DNA of 64,000 bases. It comes from Symsagittifera roscoffensis (Eukaryota; Xenacoelomorpha; Acoela; Convolutidae). The stretch spans positions 49,833,346 to 49,897,345 of the forward strand of contig NC_087064.1 in assembly GCF_963678635.1 (NCBI RefSeq), read 5' to 3'. Numbering within the stretch: position 1 is the first letter of the stretch; the number at the start of each line of letters is the position of its first letter. Below are positions 1-10,411 of this stretch, one piece after another. The notes below the pieces were generated by a model. It worked only from the letters and a program-made list of their open reading frames with translations. It was not told where the DNA came from and made no database searches. Both the position numbers and the translations under genes were made by a program.

Positions 1-1830
1 GCTTTTTACGGAACCCGTCAACAAATCACAGAATACACTGTTTGGACTCCTATTGGTCAATAGGATTGCTCGTATCAAGGCGGAGACTTGAATGCTCTGA
101 CTGACTTTTAGGGTTATGGAGCAGTAATAACATGAAAGAATTTAATGTTATGAAAATAATAAAGTGAAAACAATAAAAATTAATAAGATGAAAATAATAA
201 AGTGAAATAAAGAATCAACAATCCTCACGCCATGAGAAGTGCAAAGTCATAAATTGTTCTTCTTGTAATAAATCAAATTTGACCAAATCCTGCTCCAAAA
301 ATGAGTTTTTGCCAGAATTGTTTTCCAATTAAGGGTTAACTCCAAGGTGTTCAGTATCGTGGATGATATTTTTCCGTATTGCTGTTATCTTTTCTCTTTT
401 TTTTTCACCAAGATAGACTGGCTGGAATTTTTTCAAATTGTCTTGATTCAGTTTTCTCTAGCAGTTGGAAACAAGTTTCAAAGTATGTTTTTCCGTTTTA
501 GAGTTTTTGGGACCAAAAAAATCTCCAATTTTTTTTGTTTTTTGGCAATTTCAATATAAGTGGGAAGTATACTTTTTCGTATAACGTTTTTATTTTGAGA
601 CTCAGAGATAACTGGTCAGTCAGAGAGATTTTGAAATAATCATATTTTGAAAATGATCGAAAATGAGATAGGTAGGTGACTCACTATACATTCTGAATGT
701 GGAACCGAGAGTTCCATGGCAAAGTCTACATGTGCAAAAATTTTATTAAATGCTTTTTGTAATGATGCCAATTTTTCTGTGGTTTTTTCAATCAAAGTAT
801 GCAAAAAGCCAACCTCATTTTTCTGATAAAAAATCTAATCTCATTTTTTTTTCTGAAAATGCGAAAAAACTCAAAACTTTTACGTGAAAAACTCTACGTG
901 AAAGTTTTACGTAAAATAAAACGCATAGAAAATTTCGATGTTGGTTAGTTCGAGTGTTAATCCTTTTTTTCTTACAATGTTTTCAAGATATTTTCGATTA
1001 AAATACATGCAAAACTTGGGTTGGCTATTATGGTCAACTTTAGAACAAAAGTAGAAAAATTCTTAATTCTTAAATGTCAAAAGTGCATGACAAATGTTTT
1101 ACATTTTTTTAAAATGCGGAAACATTTATTGACATTTCTTTTAAGTTGCAAATTTTTCATTGATTTTTTCAAGATGTGTGCTAAAAATATTGTGAATAAT
1201 TTTGCAATTAGCAAAAACGTTAAGGATGTTGGGGAAAATGATAAAAAATTAAAAATTTGCAAATTGCAAACTAAAAATTGCAAACTTTGCATCTTTTCAT
1301 TATTTTCTCTTTGATTTGTTTGGTACTATCTCTTAAAAACAAAAAAAGAAGAAAACAAAATTACTAGGCAGAAGACAACAGCCGAATTATTTACAAATCA
1401 AAGAACTGTCAAGCAGCTGAGTTCTCAAAATTTTTCAAGTTCTCAATGGGGAGCGAAACTGGTCTTGATTTCATAGCCGGTGATTTATACTTCATTTTAA
1501 AATTTCAATTTTCATGGTTGGCCTTACTTTTTTAGTTTTTTTTCAGTCCACAGAAATTTCGCCTCTCATTCATTTCGGTTAATTTTTAACACTTTTTTTC
1601 AGTTTTGAAAAATGTTAAATGTAATAAAAAAAGAAGAAAAAAAATGGTTTTAAATTTGAGATTTTTTTGTAAAAATCAACACTCCGCACGCCATATAAAA
1701 TATAAAGTGATAGAATGCGCTTCTTGTACTTAATCAAATGTGGCAAATCAGCTTCCTTCAATCAATTTGGAATGATTTCTAGGACGGATTAAATATTCGC
1801 TTGTGCGTTAAAATCGTGGGTTATTTGTCC
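1..1830. repeat. Long repeat family A, copy 1 (runs off left edge)
   Basis: This stretch is nearly identical to 13,450-15,386. The offset is a constant 13,449 for the first 1.2 kb, so both copies carry the same open frame (347-559 and 13,796-14,008). That frame is Phe/Ser-rich, has no recognisable domain and is unlikely to be a gene. A third, more diverged copy lies at 11,082-13,350. Relative to the others this copy lacks about 96 bp at 1,226-1,230. No gene is visible. The true left end lies outside the window. Confidence 0.85.
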
Positions 1831-2460
1831 CAAATTGGCCAAAATGCCAATCATTACACCCTCATAACTGCACAAAAAATTATCTCAGGTGAAATATCTT
1901 TCTAAATGTAACATCAGAACAATAGTAATTGTTGAAGGCTCTGTAACACTTTCTCAACCCTTAGTGTAGTTGCAATATTAGATTGTTCAAAATTGTTCAC
2001 AAGGCTTTTTGCATATAAAAATATAACAAGCTTGCAAGAGTTGGTCACCTGATCCAGCTGACACGTTTTGAAGCAGTTTATAGCGAGAAAATACTCTAAA
2101 ACAGTTTTTTCTGCATTGAGTTTTAGAAAAAATTAAAAGGAGGTAAGAGGAAAAGAGCCCTTATGAATGATTTTAAAAAATCTGTCTAAATTGGCTAGAT
2201 AAAAAGTCGAAAGTTGTCTGAAGAAAAAACCATATCGAGCACAAATATTCCGTTGGTTTCTTTAGAGAAGTCGGAAAATTAACGAGTTGCGACAGTGTAG
2301 ATGAGATGTTACGGACACAGCGGCAGGGGTCAAAATAGTTGTGCAGACAGGCCATATGGTGTATGCTTGATAGTGAACCATTTGCAGCAATTTCATGTTC
2401 GATATCTTCTTCAAACAGCACAAAAGCATCATCGTCATTCAAAAGGACTTAATAAAGGTA
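1680..2460. repeat. Repeat module B, copy 1
   Basis: Module B is recognised by an ordered set of shared words: CACGCCATATAAA near its start, CCCATAACTGCACAAAAAA, GCTGACACGTTTTGAAGCA, GAGATGTTACGGACACA, then GATAGTGAACC and AACAGCACAAAAGC. The same order recurs at 4,440-5,240, 5,550-6,360 and 15,790-16,640, and the start alone at 15,220-15,386. Copies differ by many small indels, so they are old. The minus strand of the second half keeps coding-like peptide stubs. Confidence 0.75.
2173..2442 (-). pseudogene. Coding-like remnant in module B, unknown family
   Basis: An 89-codon minus-strand open frame begins with a stub containing AFVLFEED followed by EIAANGSLSS. Related stubs occur in the other module B copies: VFVLFKEV with DEIAAKGSLSS at 4,972-5,220, and AFVLFKDE at 16,320-16,796. 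Downstream of the stub the frames differ between copies because of indels. This suggests one ancestral minus-strand coding exon decayed in all copies, but I do not recognise the family. Chance conservation of a non-coding repeat read in one frame remains possible. Confidence 0.25.
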
Positions 2461-3540
2461 ACTTTAGTTAGACTTTCATACCTTGAGTTTCAAAAAAAAA
2501 TAAAAGGGAGGGAACTGGAAAAGACCCCTGTTGAAAGATATTTAAATAATCCTTCAAAAATGGCTCGTTAGAAAGTTCAAATTTATTTTCCGAGCTCTGC
2601 CAAACCGCTATAAAGATGCCATTTTTTTGAGACGCACGCAAATTTTCAAAATAAACAGGCCATTAAATTGCGTTCTAAAGTCCTTTGGGGAAAACTGACA
2701 AAAAATCGTGTTTTTTTTCAGAACGCCCTCCCATTCAAATTTGGCATGAGTTGCCCTCTTGAAAAAAATAATGGTTGTTCAGCCGAAAAAACCAAATCGA
2801 TCACAAATATTCTGTTGGTTTCATGCAAAAGTCGGACTACTAACGAAAGAGCGTAGGTGAGATGTTACGGACACAACGAGCAAGGGGCGAAATAGGTGTG
2901 CAGACAGGCCATACGTTTAAAAAATTTTGTCTCTCTGTTAAGTTACGACCAAAAGTTTTAATCATGGTGTATGCTTGATAGTGAACCTTTTGCAGTAATT
3001 TCATCTTCGATCTCTTTTTTAAACAGCAAAAAGCCTCATCGTTATCCTTCAGAAAGACTTCCCAAAATACCTAAGATAGCTTGAGTTTAAAGCATAAAGC
3101 ATAGTTTGCATAACTGTTTGAAACTGATGTCCAAATTTTAATACACGAAATAGAAGAATGGTGACATTTGGCGTAACCAGTTGAATTCTTGCCCAACGGA
3201 TTAGACTTTCAAACATTGAGTTTCAGAAAAAAATCAAAGAGAGGGCACTGGAAAAGGGGTCTTTTGATTGATATTTGAAAATCCGTCAAAAATCGCTAGT
3301 TCCGTCAAAAATCCGTCAGAAAAAAAAACAGTCAAAAAACGCGTTTTAAAGCTCTTTTGGGAAAACTGACTAAAAACACGTTTTTTCAAAGCGCTCTCAT
3401 TCAAACTTAGCATAAGTTGGCCTTTTGAACAAAAAGATTGTCGTTCAGCCAAAATTAGATGTCCTTAATCAATACCAAAGGGGTAACACTGTGGGTAGGC
3501 AGTGCGTCAAATCCTTGAGGATGGCGTCCGCCCCAATGCC
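2461..3540. repeat. Repeat module C, two degenerate copies
   Basis: Module C words are GGGAGGGAACTGGAAAAGA, TTTTCCGAGCTCT, TTTGGGAAAACTGAC, TTGGCCTTTTGAA and CCCTGTGGGTAGGCAGTG. A first copy runs to about 2,830. A partial module B tail lies at 2,850-3,190, and a second, fuller C copy at 3,200-3,540. Further copies lie at 6,690-7,890 and 17,090-17,540, and a diverged relative at 18,600-18,930. Short open frames here carry no domain. Confidence 0.65.
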
Positions 3541-3894
3541 CTCCCCCGCTAAATCCGCCCTGATGTGCTATTTTGTGAGACAAATCGTTGAGTCTTTCAA
3601 ATAAAATGTCAAACCTTTTTGTTTCGCCCTATTTTTGAGTCTTTCTTTAAAATAGGTTTCCGAGAAAAGTAAGAGCGCCTGGTGTCACATTTGCTTTCAA
3701 AAAACACATGGCTGTATGATCATTCTAGTCAAAATTCAACCGCACATCAAAAATTAATTTCCAAAAAACATCAAAAAGCCTTTAAATCAAAAATTTGTTT
3801 TGTGTGCCAGCAAATTTATGTTTAATTGGATTTTTTCCGAAGATTCAAGAATCTTGAAAAACTCATTCGTATTCTAGAAGATAATAAGGAAAAT
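3541..3894. repeat. Repeat module D, copy 1
   Basis: This stretch matches 17,541-17,834 and, in its right half, 7,900-8,062. Shared words are GTGAGACAAATCGTTGAGTC-like, TGTTTCGCCCTATTTTTGA and TATGATCATTCTAGTCAAA-like. It always sits immediately upstream of the 46-codon peptide exon P. No gene is seen. Confidence 0.65.
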
Positions 3895-4035
3895 ATGAGC
3901 CTCTATTCGATCGCGGCATTTTCAATGGTAGCTTGTATGGCTCCTTCTCTTGGAGCCGACAGGCTGCTGAGAAAGGACAAAACTCCGGAGCACAAACGGT
4001 ATCTTTTTCTTTACATTGCTGTGATTGCTTTGTAA
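3895..4035 (+). pseudogene. Membrane-peptide exon P, copy 1 (46 codons)
   Basis: The frame runs from ATG at 3,895 to TAA at 4,033. It encodes a 46-residue peptide beginning MSLYS, with a hydrophobic stretch at about residues 7-24, then a charged segment (LLRKDK, PEHKR) and the ending YLFLYIAVIAL. The same peptide is encoded at 17,835-17,975 and, frameshifted, at 8,063-8,195. In this copy the hydrophobic stretch is damaged by P, G and D substitutions. One membrane segment followed after about 13 residues by a F-P-Y-I-S-like motif (best seen in the other copies) weakly recalls the N-terminus of DRAM/FRAG1/SFK1-family proteins. That is inference only. Confidence 0.35.
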
Positions 4036-4340
4036 TCTGCATCCTTTTTAAAAGTACAAAACATTGAATTGAAAACTTTTTTTAATGTGGGTCCTTTCAA
4101 TTGAAGCTCATCATCAGTGTTTTGGTTGTGTAAAAATAGCGGATGCAGAAAAACAGATCTGATTTTTTTGGATTTAAAATTTTCGCTGGAAAAGCTAATG
4201 ATTTAGAAAAGTGAAGGTTCTCATCCTAATTTTTCAAAAAAAAACAAAAGAAACTCAAAAGTCACACGTAAAAAGACAACAACTAAACCGAGCAGTAAAA
4301 AACTACTAATTCAATTACAGACTTCTCAGCTCAATTTTTC
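4036..4340. repeat. Repeat module E, copy 1
   Basis: This starts at the stop region of exon P (CTGCATCCTTTTTAAAAGT). It continues with CAATTGAAGCTCATCATCAG, GCGGATGCAG and CGCTGGAAAAGCTAA. Copies lie at 15,386-15,700 and 17,971-18,270. The 15,386 copy starts exactly at this word without exon P upstream, which marks a recombination joint with family A. No gene. Confidence 0.75.
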
Positions 4341-4439
4341 TATACTTTTGAAAACTTATGACTTCTATTTTTTCAATTCTGAAAGAAACTATTGTAATAA
4401 AAGAAAATAAAAAAATTAAAAACGTTTTTAATGATAACT

Positions 4440-5240
4440 TTTTTTTGTAAAAACCAACATCCCACACGCCATATAAAGTACAAAGTGATAGATTCTTGTA
4501 CTGAATCAAATATGGCAATTAGGCTTCCCTCGATCAATTTGGAAACATTTCTAAGACGGAATAAGTCTTCGCTCACGCGGTAATATGGTGCGTTTTTGTC
4601 CCAAATTGGCCAAAATGGAAATCTTTACACACCCATAACTGCACAAAAAATTATGACAGGTGAAGTATCTTTTTAAATGTAACCTCAGAACAATAGTACT
4701 TGTTGAAGGCTCTTTAAAAATTTCCCACCTCCTTAGTATAGTTGCAAACTTAGATTGTTCAAAAATTGTTCACAAGAATTTTGCTTATCAGAAATGCTGT
4801 AAACGTTAGTCACCTATTCACGCTGACATTTTTGAAGCAGTTTATAACCAGAAAAAATTTAAAATAGATTTTTTTACGTTGGGTTTCAGAAAAAACCAAG
4901 GAAAAGGGCCCTTACGAATGATTATTTAAAAAAAAATTACAAAAAATGGCTAGTTAAACAGTCGAAAGTTGTTAAAAAGTCGGTATAATAACGCGACAGT
5001 GTAAGTGAGATGTTAAGGACACAACGGGAAAGGGGCAAAATAAGCGTGCAGCCAGGTGCAGACAAATAAGCAAGTTGCAGGTGTTAGGAAAATTTTGTAT
5101 CTCTGTTAAGTTACGACCACAAGTTTTATCAGGGTATAGGCTTGATAGTGAACCTTTTGCAGCAATTTCGTCGTCAATCACTTCTTTAAACAGCACAAAA
5201 ACCTCATCGTGTTTGTTCAAAAAGACTTCTCTAAATATTT
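4440..5240. repeat. Repeat module B, copy 2
   Basis: The same word order as the copy at 1,680-2,460, here directly downstream of module E as also at 15,790. It contains the minus-strand remnant listed next. Confidence 0.75.
4972..5220 (-). pseudogene. Coding-like remnant in module B, unknown family
   Basis: This 82-codon minus-strand frame opens with KHDEVFVLFKEV, then DEIAAKGSLSSLY, CGRNLTEIQNFPN and a Leu/Ser-rich tail. The copy at 16,320-16,796 shares C(C/G)GNLT followed by QNFPN. Retention of the same peptide words in separately diverged copies argues for an ancestral coding exon. The length and function of the parent protein are unknown. Confidence 0.28.
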
Positions 5241-5549
5241 AATTGAGCTTAAGTTTAAAGCATAAACTATCGTTTGCATAACTGTTTAAAACTAATGACC
5301 AAATTATAACGCTTAAAAAAGAAGAATGGTTTTCAATTGACTTGGAGTTGATTTTTTGCCCAATTTTGTCAGCATAGTTAGAATGGGCAATAACTGTGGC
5401 ATCCAACAATATCGACCCAACCTTTAATTATAATTGGAGAAATGTTCAAAGGTTTGTAAGATAATGGCACTGAATAACGCTCGAGCCTCCTGCCAACCAA
5501 AACAAAGTTTTACTTTTTGCGAAGTAAAATACGTTTATAACTTTATAAT
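5241..5549. repeat. Repeat module F, copy 1
   Basis: Marked by TGGGCAATAACTGTGGCATC and AACGCTCGAGCCTCCTGCC. It recurs at 6,361-6,640 and 16,860-17,040. It follows the minus-strand remnant region of module B. No gene is seen. Confidence 0.65.
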
Positions 5550-6360
5550 TTTTTGTAAAAATGAACACATCACACGCCATATACAATTTAAAGTGATAGA
5601 TTGCGCTCCTTGTATTAAATCAAATAAGGCAAATAAGCTTCCTTCAATCATTTTGAAATCATTTTTAGGCCGGATTAAAACTTCGCTTATGCGTTAAAAT
5701 TGTGCGTTAATTATCTCAAGTTGGCCAAAATGTCGAAGATTATTTCCCCATAACTGCACAAAAAATTTTCACAGGTAAGATATCTTTTTTTAAAAAAAAC
5801 TCAGAACAATAGTACTCGTGAAAACTCTTTACCAATTTCCCACTCCCTTAGTGTAGTTGCAAAATTAGATTGTTCAAAATTGTTCACAAAGCTTTTTGCA
5901 TATAAGAATATAAGAAAGCTTGTAAAAGTTGATCACCTGATCAAGCTGACACGTTTTGAAGCATCTTATAACGAGAAAATGTTTCAAAGTAATTTTTCCT
6001 ACATTGAATTTCAGAAAAAACTAAGGAGAGGTAAAAGGAAAAGAGCCCTTTTGGATGATTTTTAAAAAATTTGTCCAAATTGGCTAGTTAAAAAGTCCAA
6101 AGTTGTCTGATGAAAAAAAAAACCATATCGAGCACAAATATTCGATAGTTTTATTACAAAAGTCGAAATTTTAATGAGACAGTGAAAATGAGATGTTACG
6201 GACCCTACGGGCACGGGCAAAATAGGTGTGCAGACAGGCCGTATGTTGTATGCTTGATAGTGAACCTTTTGCAGCAATTTCATCTTCGATCTCTTCTTCA
6301 AGCAGCAGAAGAGCCTCATCGTTTTCGTTCAAAAAGATTTCCCTAAAGACCTAAACGCGC
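5550..6360. repeat. Repeat module B, copy 3
   Basis: It has the same order of words as other B copies, with only a short spacer after module F. Its minus strand (6,062-6,319) keeps pieces of the same remnant (GSVTSHFHCL, LTSQFGQIF), but in shifted frames. Confidence 0.7.
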
Positions 6361-6640
6361 TTAAGTTTAAAAAATAAAGCAGATTTGCATAACTGTTTGA
6401 AACTGATGACCAATTTATAAAACACGAATTAGAAGAATAATTTTCAATTGACAAAGAGTTGAATTTTTGCCAAAATGTTTGACGGTAGTTAGATTGTGCA
6501 ATTACTATCGCATCCAACATTTTCGACCCGACATTGGAGCCTTGTCTAAAATTTTGTGAAAAAATGGAACTGAATAACGCTCGAGCCTCCTGCGAAATAA
6601 ATAAAAGTTTGACTATTTTGTGAATTCAGACTTTTAAAGT
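6361..6640. repeat. Repeat module F, copy 2
   Basis: The words AACGCTCGAGCCTCCTGC and ATCCAACATTTTCGACCC match 5,241-5,549 and 16,860-17,040. No gene. Confidence 0.6.
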
Positions 6641-6689
6641 GTAATTACCTGAAGTGCTTTTTGATGCAGTTTTAAAAAAAGTAATTTTG

Positions 6690-7899
6690 ATTAGACTTTC
6701 ATACAATGAGTTTCAGAAACAATCAAAGGGAGGGAACTGGAAAAGACCCCTTTCGAAAGATTTTAAAATAATTCGTCAAAAATGACTAGTTAGAAAGTTC
6801 AAATTTATTTTCCGAGCTCACTCAAATCTTATAAGGATGCCATTTGGCCATTTTTTTGTGAGTGTAGGTGAGATGTTACGGACACAACGGGCAAAGGGCG
6901 AAACAGGTGTGCAGACAGGCACTATGTTTAAAAATTTTGTTTCTCTGTTAAGTTACGACCAAAAGTTTTAATCAAGGTGTATGCTTGATAGTGAACCTTT
7001 TGCAGCAATTTCATCTTCAATCTCTTCTTTTAACTGCACAAAAACCTCTTCGTTTTCATTCAAAAAGACTTAATAAACCTAATTTTGATTAGACTTTCAT
7101 GCATGAGTTTCAGAAAAAATCGAAGAGAGGGAACTGAAAAAGACCCCTTTTGAATGATATATAAAAAATTTGTCAAAAATGGTTATTTAGAAAGTTCAAA
7201 CTTATTTTCCGAGCTCTCACAAACCCCTATAAAGAAGCCATCCGTCCATTTTTTTGCGACGCAGGCAAATGTTCAAAAAAAACAGGCCCTCAAATCGAGT
7301 TCTAAAGCCTTCTTGGGAAAACCCTTCAGAACTCGCTCCCATTCAAAGTTGTTATAAGTTGGCCTTTTGAAAAAAATAACTGTTATTCAGCGCCGAAGAA
7401 ACCATATCGAGCACAAAAATTCCGTTGGTTTCATTGCAAAAGTCGGAATATTAACGAGACAGTGTAGATGAGATGTTACGGACACAACGGCAAGGGGCAA
7501 AATAGTTGGCCTTTTGAAAAATATAACTGTTGTTCAGCCGAATTTTGATGTCCTGAAAAACTACCAAAGAGGGGAACCCTGTGGGTAGGCAGTGGGTCAA
7601 ATCCCTGAGGAAAGCATCCGCCCCAAAAGCCCCATTTTTAAAAATGTAACTGCTGTTCAGCCAAAAAAACCATATCGAGCACAAATATTCTGTTGGTTTC
7701 ATTACAAAAGTCGGAATAATAAAGAGACAGTGTAGGTGAGATGTTACAGACACAACAAACAAGGGGCAAAATAGTTGGCCGTTTGAAAAAAATAACTGCT
7801 GTTCAGCCGAAATTTGATGTCCTGAAATAATACTAAAGAGGGGAGCCCTGTGGGTAGGCATCCGCCCCAAACGACCCAAACGCCCCCAAACGTTTTCAA
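6690..7899. repeat. Module C/B-tail fragments, about four partial copies
   Basis: Partial C copies start at about 6,690, 7,090, 7,500 and 7,790. They are interleaved with the B-tail block containing GAGATGTTACGGACACAACG and GCAAAATAG (6,870, 7,470 and 7,740). The minus-strand frame at 7,451-7,879 (142 codons) is a product of this iteration: it reads VVSVTSHLHCL and RCVRNISSTLSR, which are the same DNA word in two frames. It is not a gene. Confidence 0.6.
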
Positions 7900-8062
7900 C
7901 AATTACACGGTTGTATGGTCATTCTAGTCAAAATTCAAACGAGCATCAGATATTAATGTCCGAAAAGTGATGAAAATTCTTTCTAATTCAAAAAACGTTA
8001 CATTTTTTCCGAAGATTCAATGTAGAAAAATCATTTGTATTCTAGAAGGTAGTAAGAAAAAC

Positions 8063-8195
8063 ATGAGACTCTATTCGCAGTTTCAGTGGTGTTTTTTTGG
8101 CTCTTTTTATTGATGTTGACTGGCTGCTGAGAAGAGACAAACTTGCGGAGCACAAACAGTATCTTTTTTCTTACATTTCAGTGACTGCTTTGTAA
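8063..8195 (+). pseudogene. Membrane-peptide exon P, copy 2 (frameshifted)
   Basis: ATGAGACTCTATTCG at 8,063 is followed by an 8-bp deficit relative to 17,835 and 3,895, which throws the rest out of frame. The tail still reads YLFSYISVTAL up to TAA at 8,193 in the ancestral frame. This copy best preserves the PYIS-like ending (here SYIS). Module D precedes it, but module E does not follow. It is a dead copy. Confidence 0.45.
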
Positions 8196-8323
8196 TAGTT
8201 GCATACACAAATTGAGGTACTTGTGAACAAATTAGCTTGAGCTCTCTCTGCAAATGCAGATTTTGATTCATTCATTGTTGATTAACATTCAAAATCTTTC
8301 TTCTGGCATAATGTTTACAAAGA

Positions 8324-8867
8324 TCACCCATTTTTCTTTTCTTCGTCAACCCAAAAGAGTGCTCTTTCAAAAAACAAAATTTGACAGCTTGCAACGTGTC
8401 GTGTGCAGATTTTTCTTTTTTTTGTGAACTTTGATAAATGGCAAAAAAACATCAACAACAACAAATAAATTGTAAGCTCTCTTGTTTTGACTCGATAACT
8501 TGTTTGCAAAAGACATGTCCACAGACCAAGTTTCACATATTTAACTGGAGAAACCTTGAAGTCTTCTAAAGCGTCTGACTGATGGATTAACTTTTATATG
8601 GTTTCGTTTGTAGAAATTGTTTTCCTATCTTCTTCGATAAACCGCTTGCTTTTTTCAAGTTTAGCGCAGAAACGTACGCAGCTCCACTTACAAAAAAGAA
8701 TCTGTTAAGTCTGACCTTTTCATATTTGAAAGGGATCGAAGTTCATCTGTCTTTTGCTTTGGCATTCCTGTTGATAACAAGCTCAGGGGGAACTTGGGTT
8801 TCTTTCGAATTGGTGAAGTGAATATCCAAAAAAATGGTGTCTTTTCGCTTGGGTGCGCTCACAAAAT
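8324..8867 (-). pseudogene. Decayed coding region, minus strand (unknown; transposase-like?)
   Basis: Reading down from 8,867, a minus-strand frame opens just after an acceptor-like TTTTATTTTAG. It stays coding-like for about 85 codons except for one in-frame TGA at 8,743-8,745. After a +1 shift near 8,590 it continues to 8,324 as a further open frame of 70 codons. Composition is varied (TIFLDIHFTNS, SGAAYVSALNLKKASG, YVKLGLWTC). The KLGLW word, and a later basic stretch ending in ALFWVDEEKK, weakly resemble mariner transposases. No catalytic triad can be shown. The identity is unknown; that it was once coding is the firmer part. Confidence 0.35.
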
Positions 8868-9430
8868 CTAAAATAAAATCTTTTGTGTCATAATTATTCA
8901 AATTCTTTTTGTAAATGACTCAATTTAATTCTAGGAAGGTTCAAAAGAAAAACAATGAGATGCTTATTGTTGCTCGTTCTCAATTTGCAAGTTTTTTTTT
9001 GGAAGAGTATTGTTCGATTGATAAACAAAGTACGGAATAAAAACTGACTGATCCAATCTATGTCAATCATTCCATGTCAAATGGAGTATTAGGACTTATT
9101 AGTAGTCAACCTTGAAGGGAGTTTGAAGTGGTGAGGTGCGGTGAAGTTTTTATGCGGTGAAGTTTTTCTTCGAGTCTGATTTTTTTCCAATTTTTTAAAG
9201 TCTAGTTTTTGGAGATACTGTAAAAACTTCGTAGAAAAAATACTAGACACTCGATGAGGAACTGAAGGTAGTTTTTTGGGCAATGCAGGATAAATTGGTT
9301 TTTGAAGTTATTAGAAAATATTTGAAATTTTGTAAATATTGACTAATTGATTGCCAATATTCAAAAAAGTCTCTGTTTCTCCTGGTGAGTAAAATTTGGT
9401 TGGAACTGAACCAATGTTGTGCACTATCTT
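8868..9430 (-). pseudogene. Decayed coding region, minus strand, unknown family
   Basis: One minus-strand frame is coding-like from about 9,430 to 9,089, broken only by two adjacent TAA codons near 9,315. It reads VPTKFYSPGETETFLNIGNQ, then PIYPALPKKLPSVPHRVS, and ends in a His/Pro-rich tail (about 64 codons at 9,089-9,283). Between 8,880 and 9,000 another short frame reads KHLIVFLLNLPRIKLSHLQ. These pieces look like one old coding unit continuing into 8,324-8,867, possibly a transposon protein. I recognise no domain. Confidence 0.3.
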
Positions 9431-9707
9431 AGCAAATCAACCGCTTTAATTGAGATCCTCCATTAAAAACAAAAAATTATATGGATATTACAAAAAGGTT
9501 AAAACAATTTAAAATTTGTTAAGAAAACCTCCTTTCCATATTTCGTTTGCAAAAGATTTTAGTTCTGCTGCGGAAAGAGATTATGCATGACGAAACGTGT
9601 AGCTGCTACACCTCTAGTCACCCCTAATCAAATTCTTCATCTTTGAAACTCAAATTCTGAACTTTTGGGCATGCGCAGTCAATCAAGTTTGTAACCTTTG
9701 TTTCCAG
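9431..9707. other. No feature seen
   Basis: AT-rich DNA without repeats shared with the rest of the window and without a convincing frame. It ends in a pyrimidine-rich acceptor-like tract (TTTGTTTCCAG at 9,697-9,707). Confidence 0.4.
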
Positions 9708-9878
9708 AAACTCTGACAGGACTTTACATTTTCCGTAACCTTTTGCAAAAAAACAGCAGTTTTTGGTCCGTTTTTGGAGCTTTTGAAGTTTCAGTTTTTT
9801 TCTTAATTACCGCTTCAATTGATTCCATGAATATGCTTTCTACACAAAGCAGATTGAGATGTTGCTTTGAGTTTTTTG
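9708..9878 (+). CDS. Candidate internal exon, hydrophobic, unknown protein
   Basis: It is bounded by a good acceptor (TTTGTTTCCAG) and a good donor (TTTG/GTAAGAA). Between them are 171 bp, exactly 57 codons, without a stop in one frame. The peptide includes ETLTGLYIFRNLLQKNSSFW, then SVFGAFEVSVFFLITASIDS, a likely membrane segment at about residues 20-40, and a Cys pair near the end. The flanks drop back to AT-rich DNA. No neighbouring exon could be joined with confidence, and the family is not recognised. It could also be chance. Confidence 0.35.
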
Positions 9879-9997
9879 GTAAGAAAAAAAAATAACCTCA
9901 ATTTTTTCACTTTTAAAGACACCTAATTCTTTCGCACTATTGTTTCCAGTGCACTCCATATCCGAAAGACACAGATATATATTTGATCTTTTTTTAA

Positions 9998-10411
9998 CTA
10001 AAATTTTTGGTTGAGATGACTAACAACTGAACAAGGGATTCTCCCGTTCACTAAAACTTTAATATAAAAATAGAAAAACAATCCATTTACGTGGCCAAGA
10101 ATACACGATCTAGGAAATCTAGGTGCAAAATTACAAAAACCAGAACCCTGAGTTGTAGACTCTACAGGTCCAGCAGCATCATGTAGAATTACAAGTAGTC
10201 TAAAGATTTTGGTGGTTAAAAAACCCATACAGGAACTTCCGTATCCAATTTGACCATCAATTGGGAAATTTTGGTTGGTTTTTTTTTCAAATTGATGTAC
10301 GGGTCCCAGTGTAAACAGATACAAGTTTTTTTTCCTTTCTGCATTCAAGGAAAAGTCTTGCCTAATCAATTTAAAAAATCTGATAGATCCAATCAATTTC
10401 TGAATGCTCAT
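9998..10411 (-). CDS. Unrecognised 137-codon open frame
   Basis: This is the longest non-repeat open frame outside the retrotransposon and module B. Its middle reads PIDGQIGYGSSCMGFLTT and ILHDAAGPVESTTQGSGF, then NFAPRFPRSCILGHVNG, which is varied and not low-complexity. An acceptor-like AAAATCTTTAG lies inside the frame near 10,200, so only the part below it (about 10,000-10,200) might be exonic. The plus strand of 10,226-10,411 competes with a BEL/Pao-like reading. No family is recognised. Confidence 0.28.
   Translation of the reverse strand: MSIQKLIGSIRFFKLIRQDFSLNAERKKNLYLFTLGPVHQFEKKTNQNFPIDGQIGYGSSCMGFLTTKIFRLLVILHDAAGPVESTTQGSGFCNFAPRFPRSCILGHVNGLFFYFYIKVLVNGRIPCSVVSHLNQKF

Noticed and set aside
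347-559. 70-codon frame conserved between family A copies 1 and 2
   Set aside because: The two copies are near-identical overall, so frame conservation carries no information. Copy 3 does not keep it, and the peptide is Phe/Ser low-complexity.
7451-7879. 142-codon minus-strand frame
   Set aside because: It spans iterated module C/B fragments and repeats the same DNA word in different frames. It is a repeat artefact.
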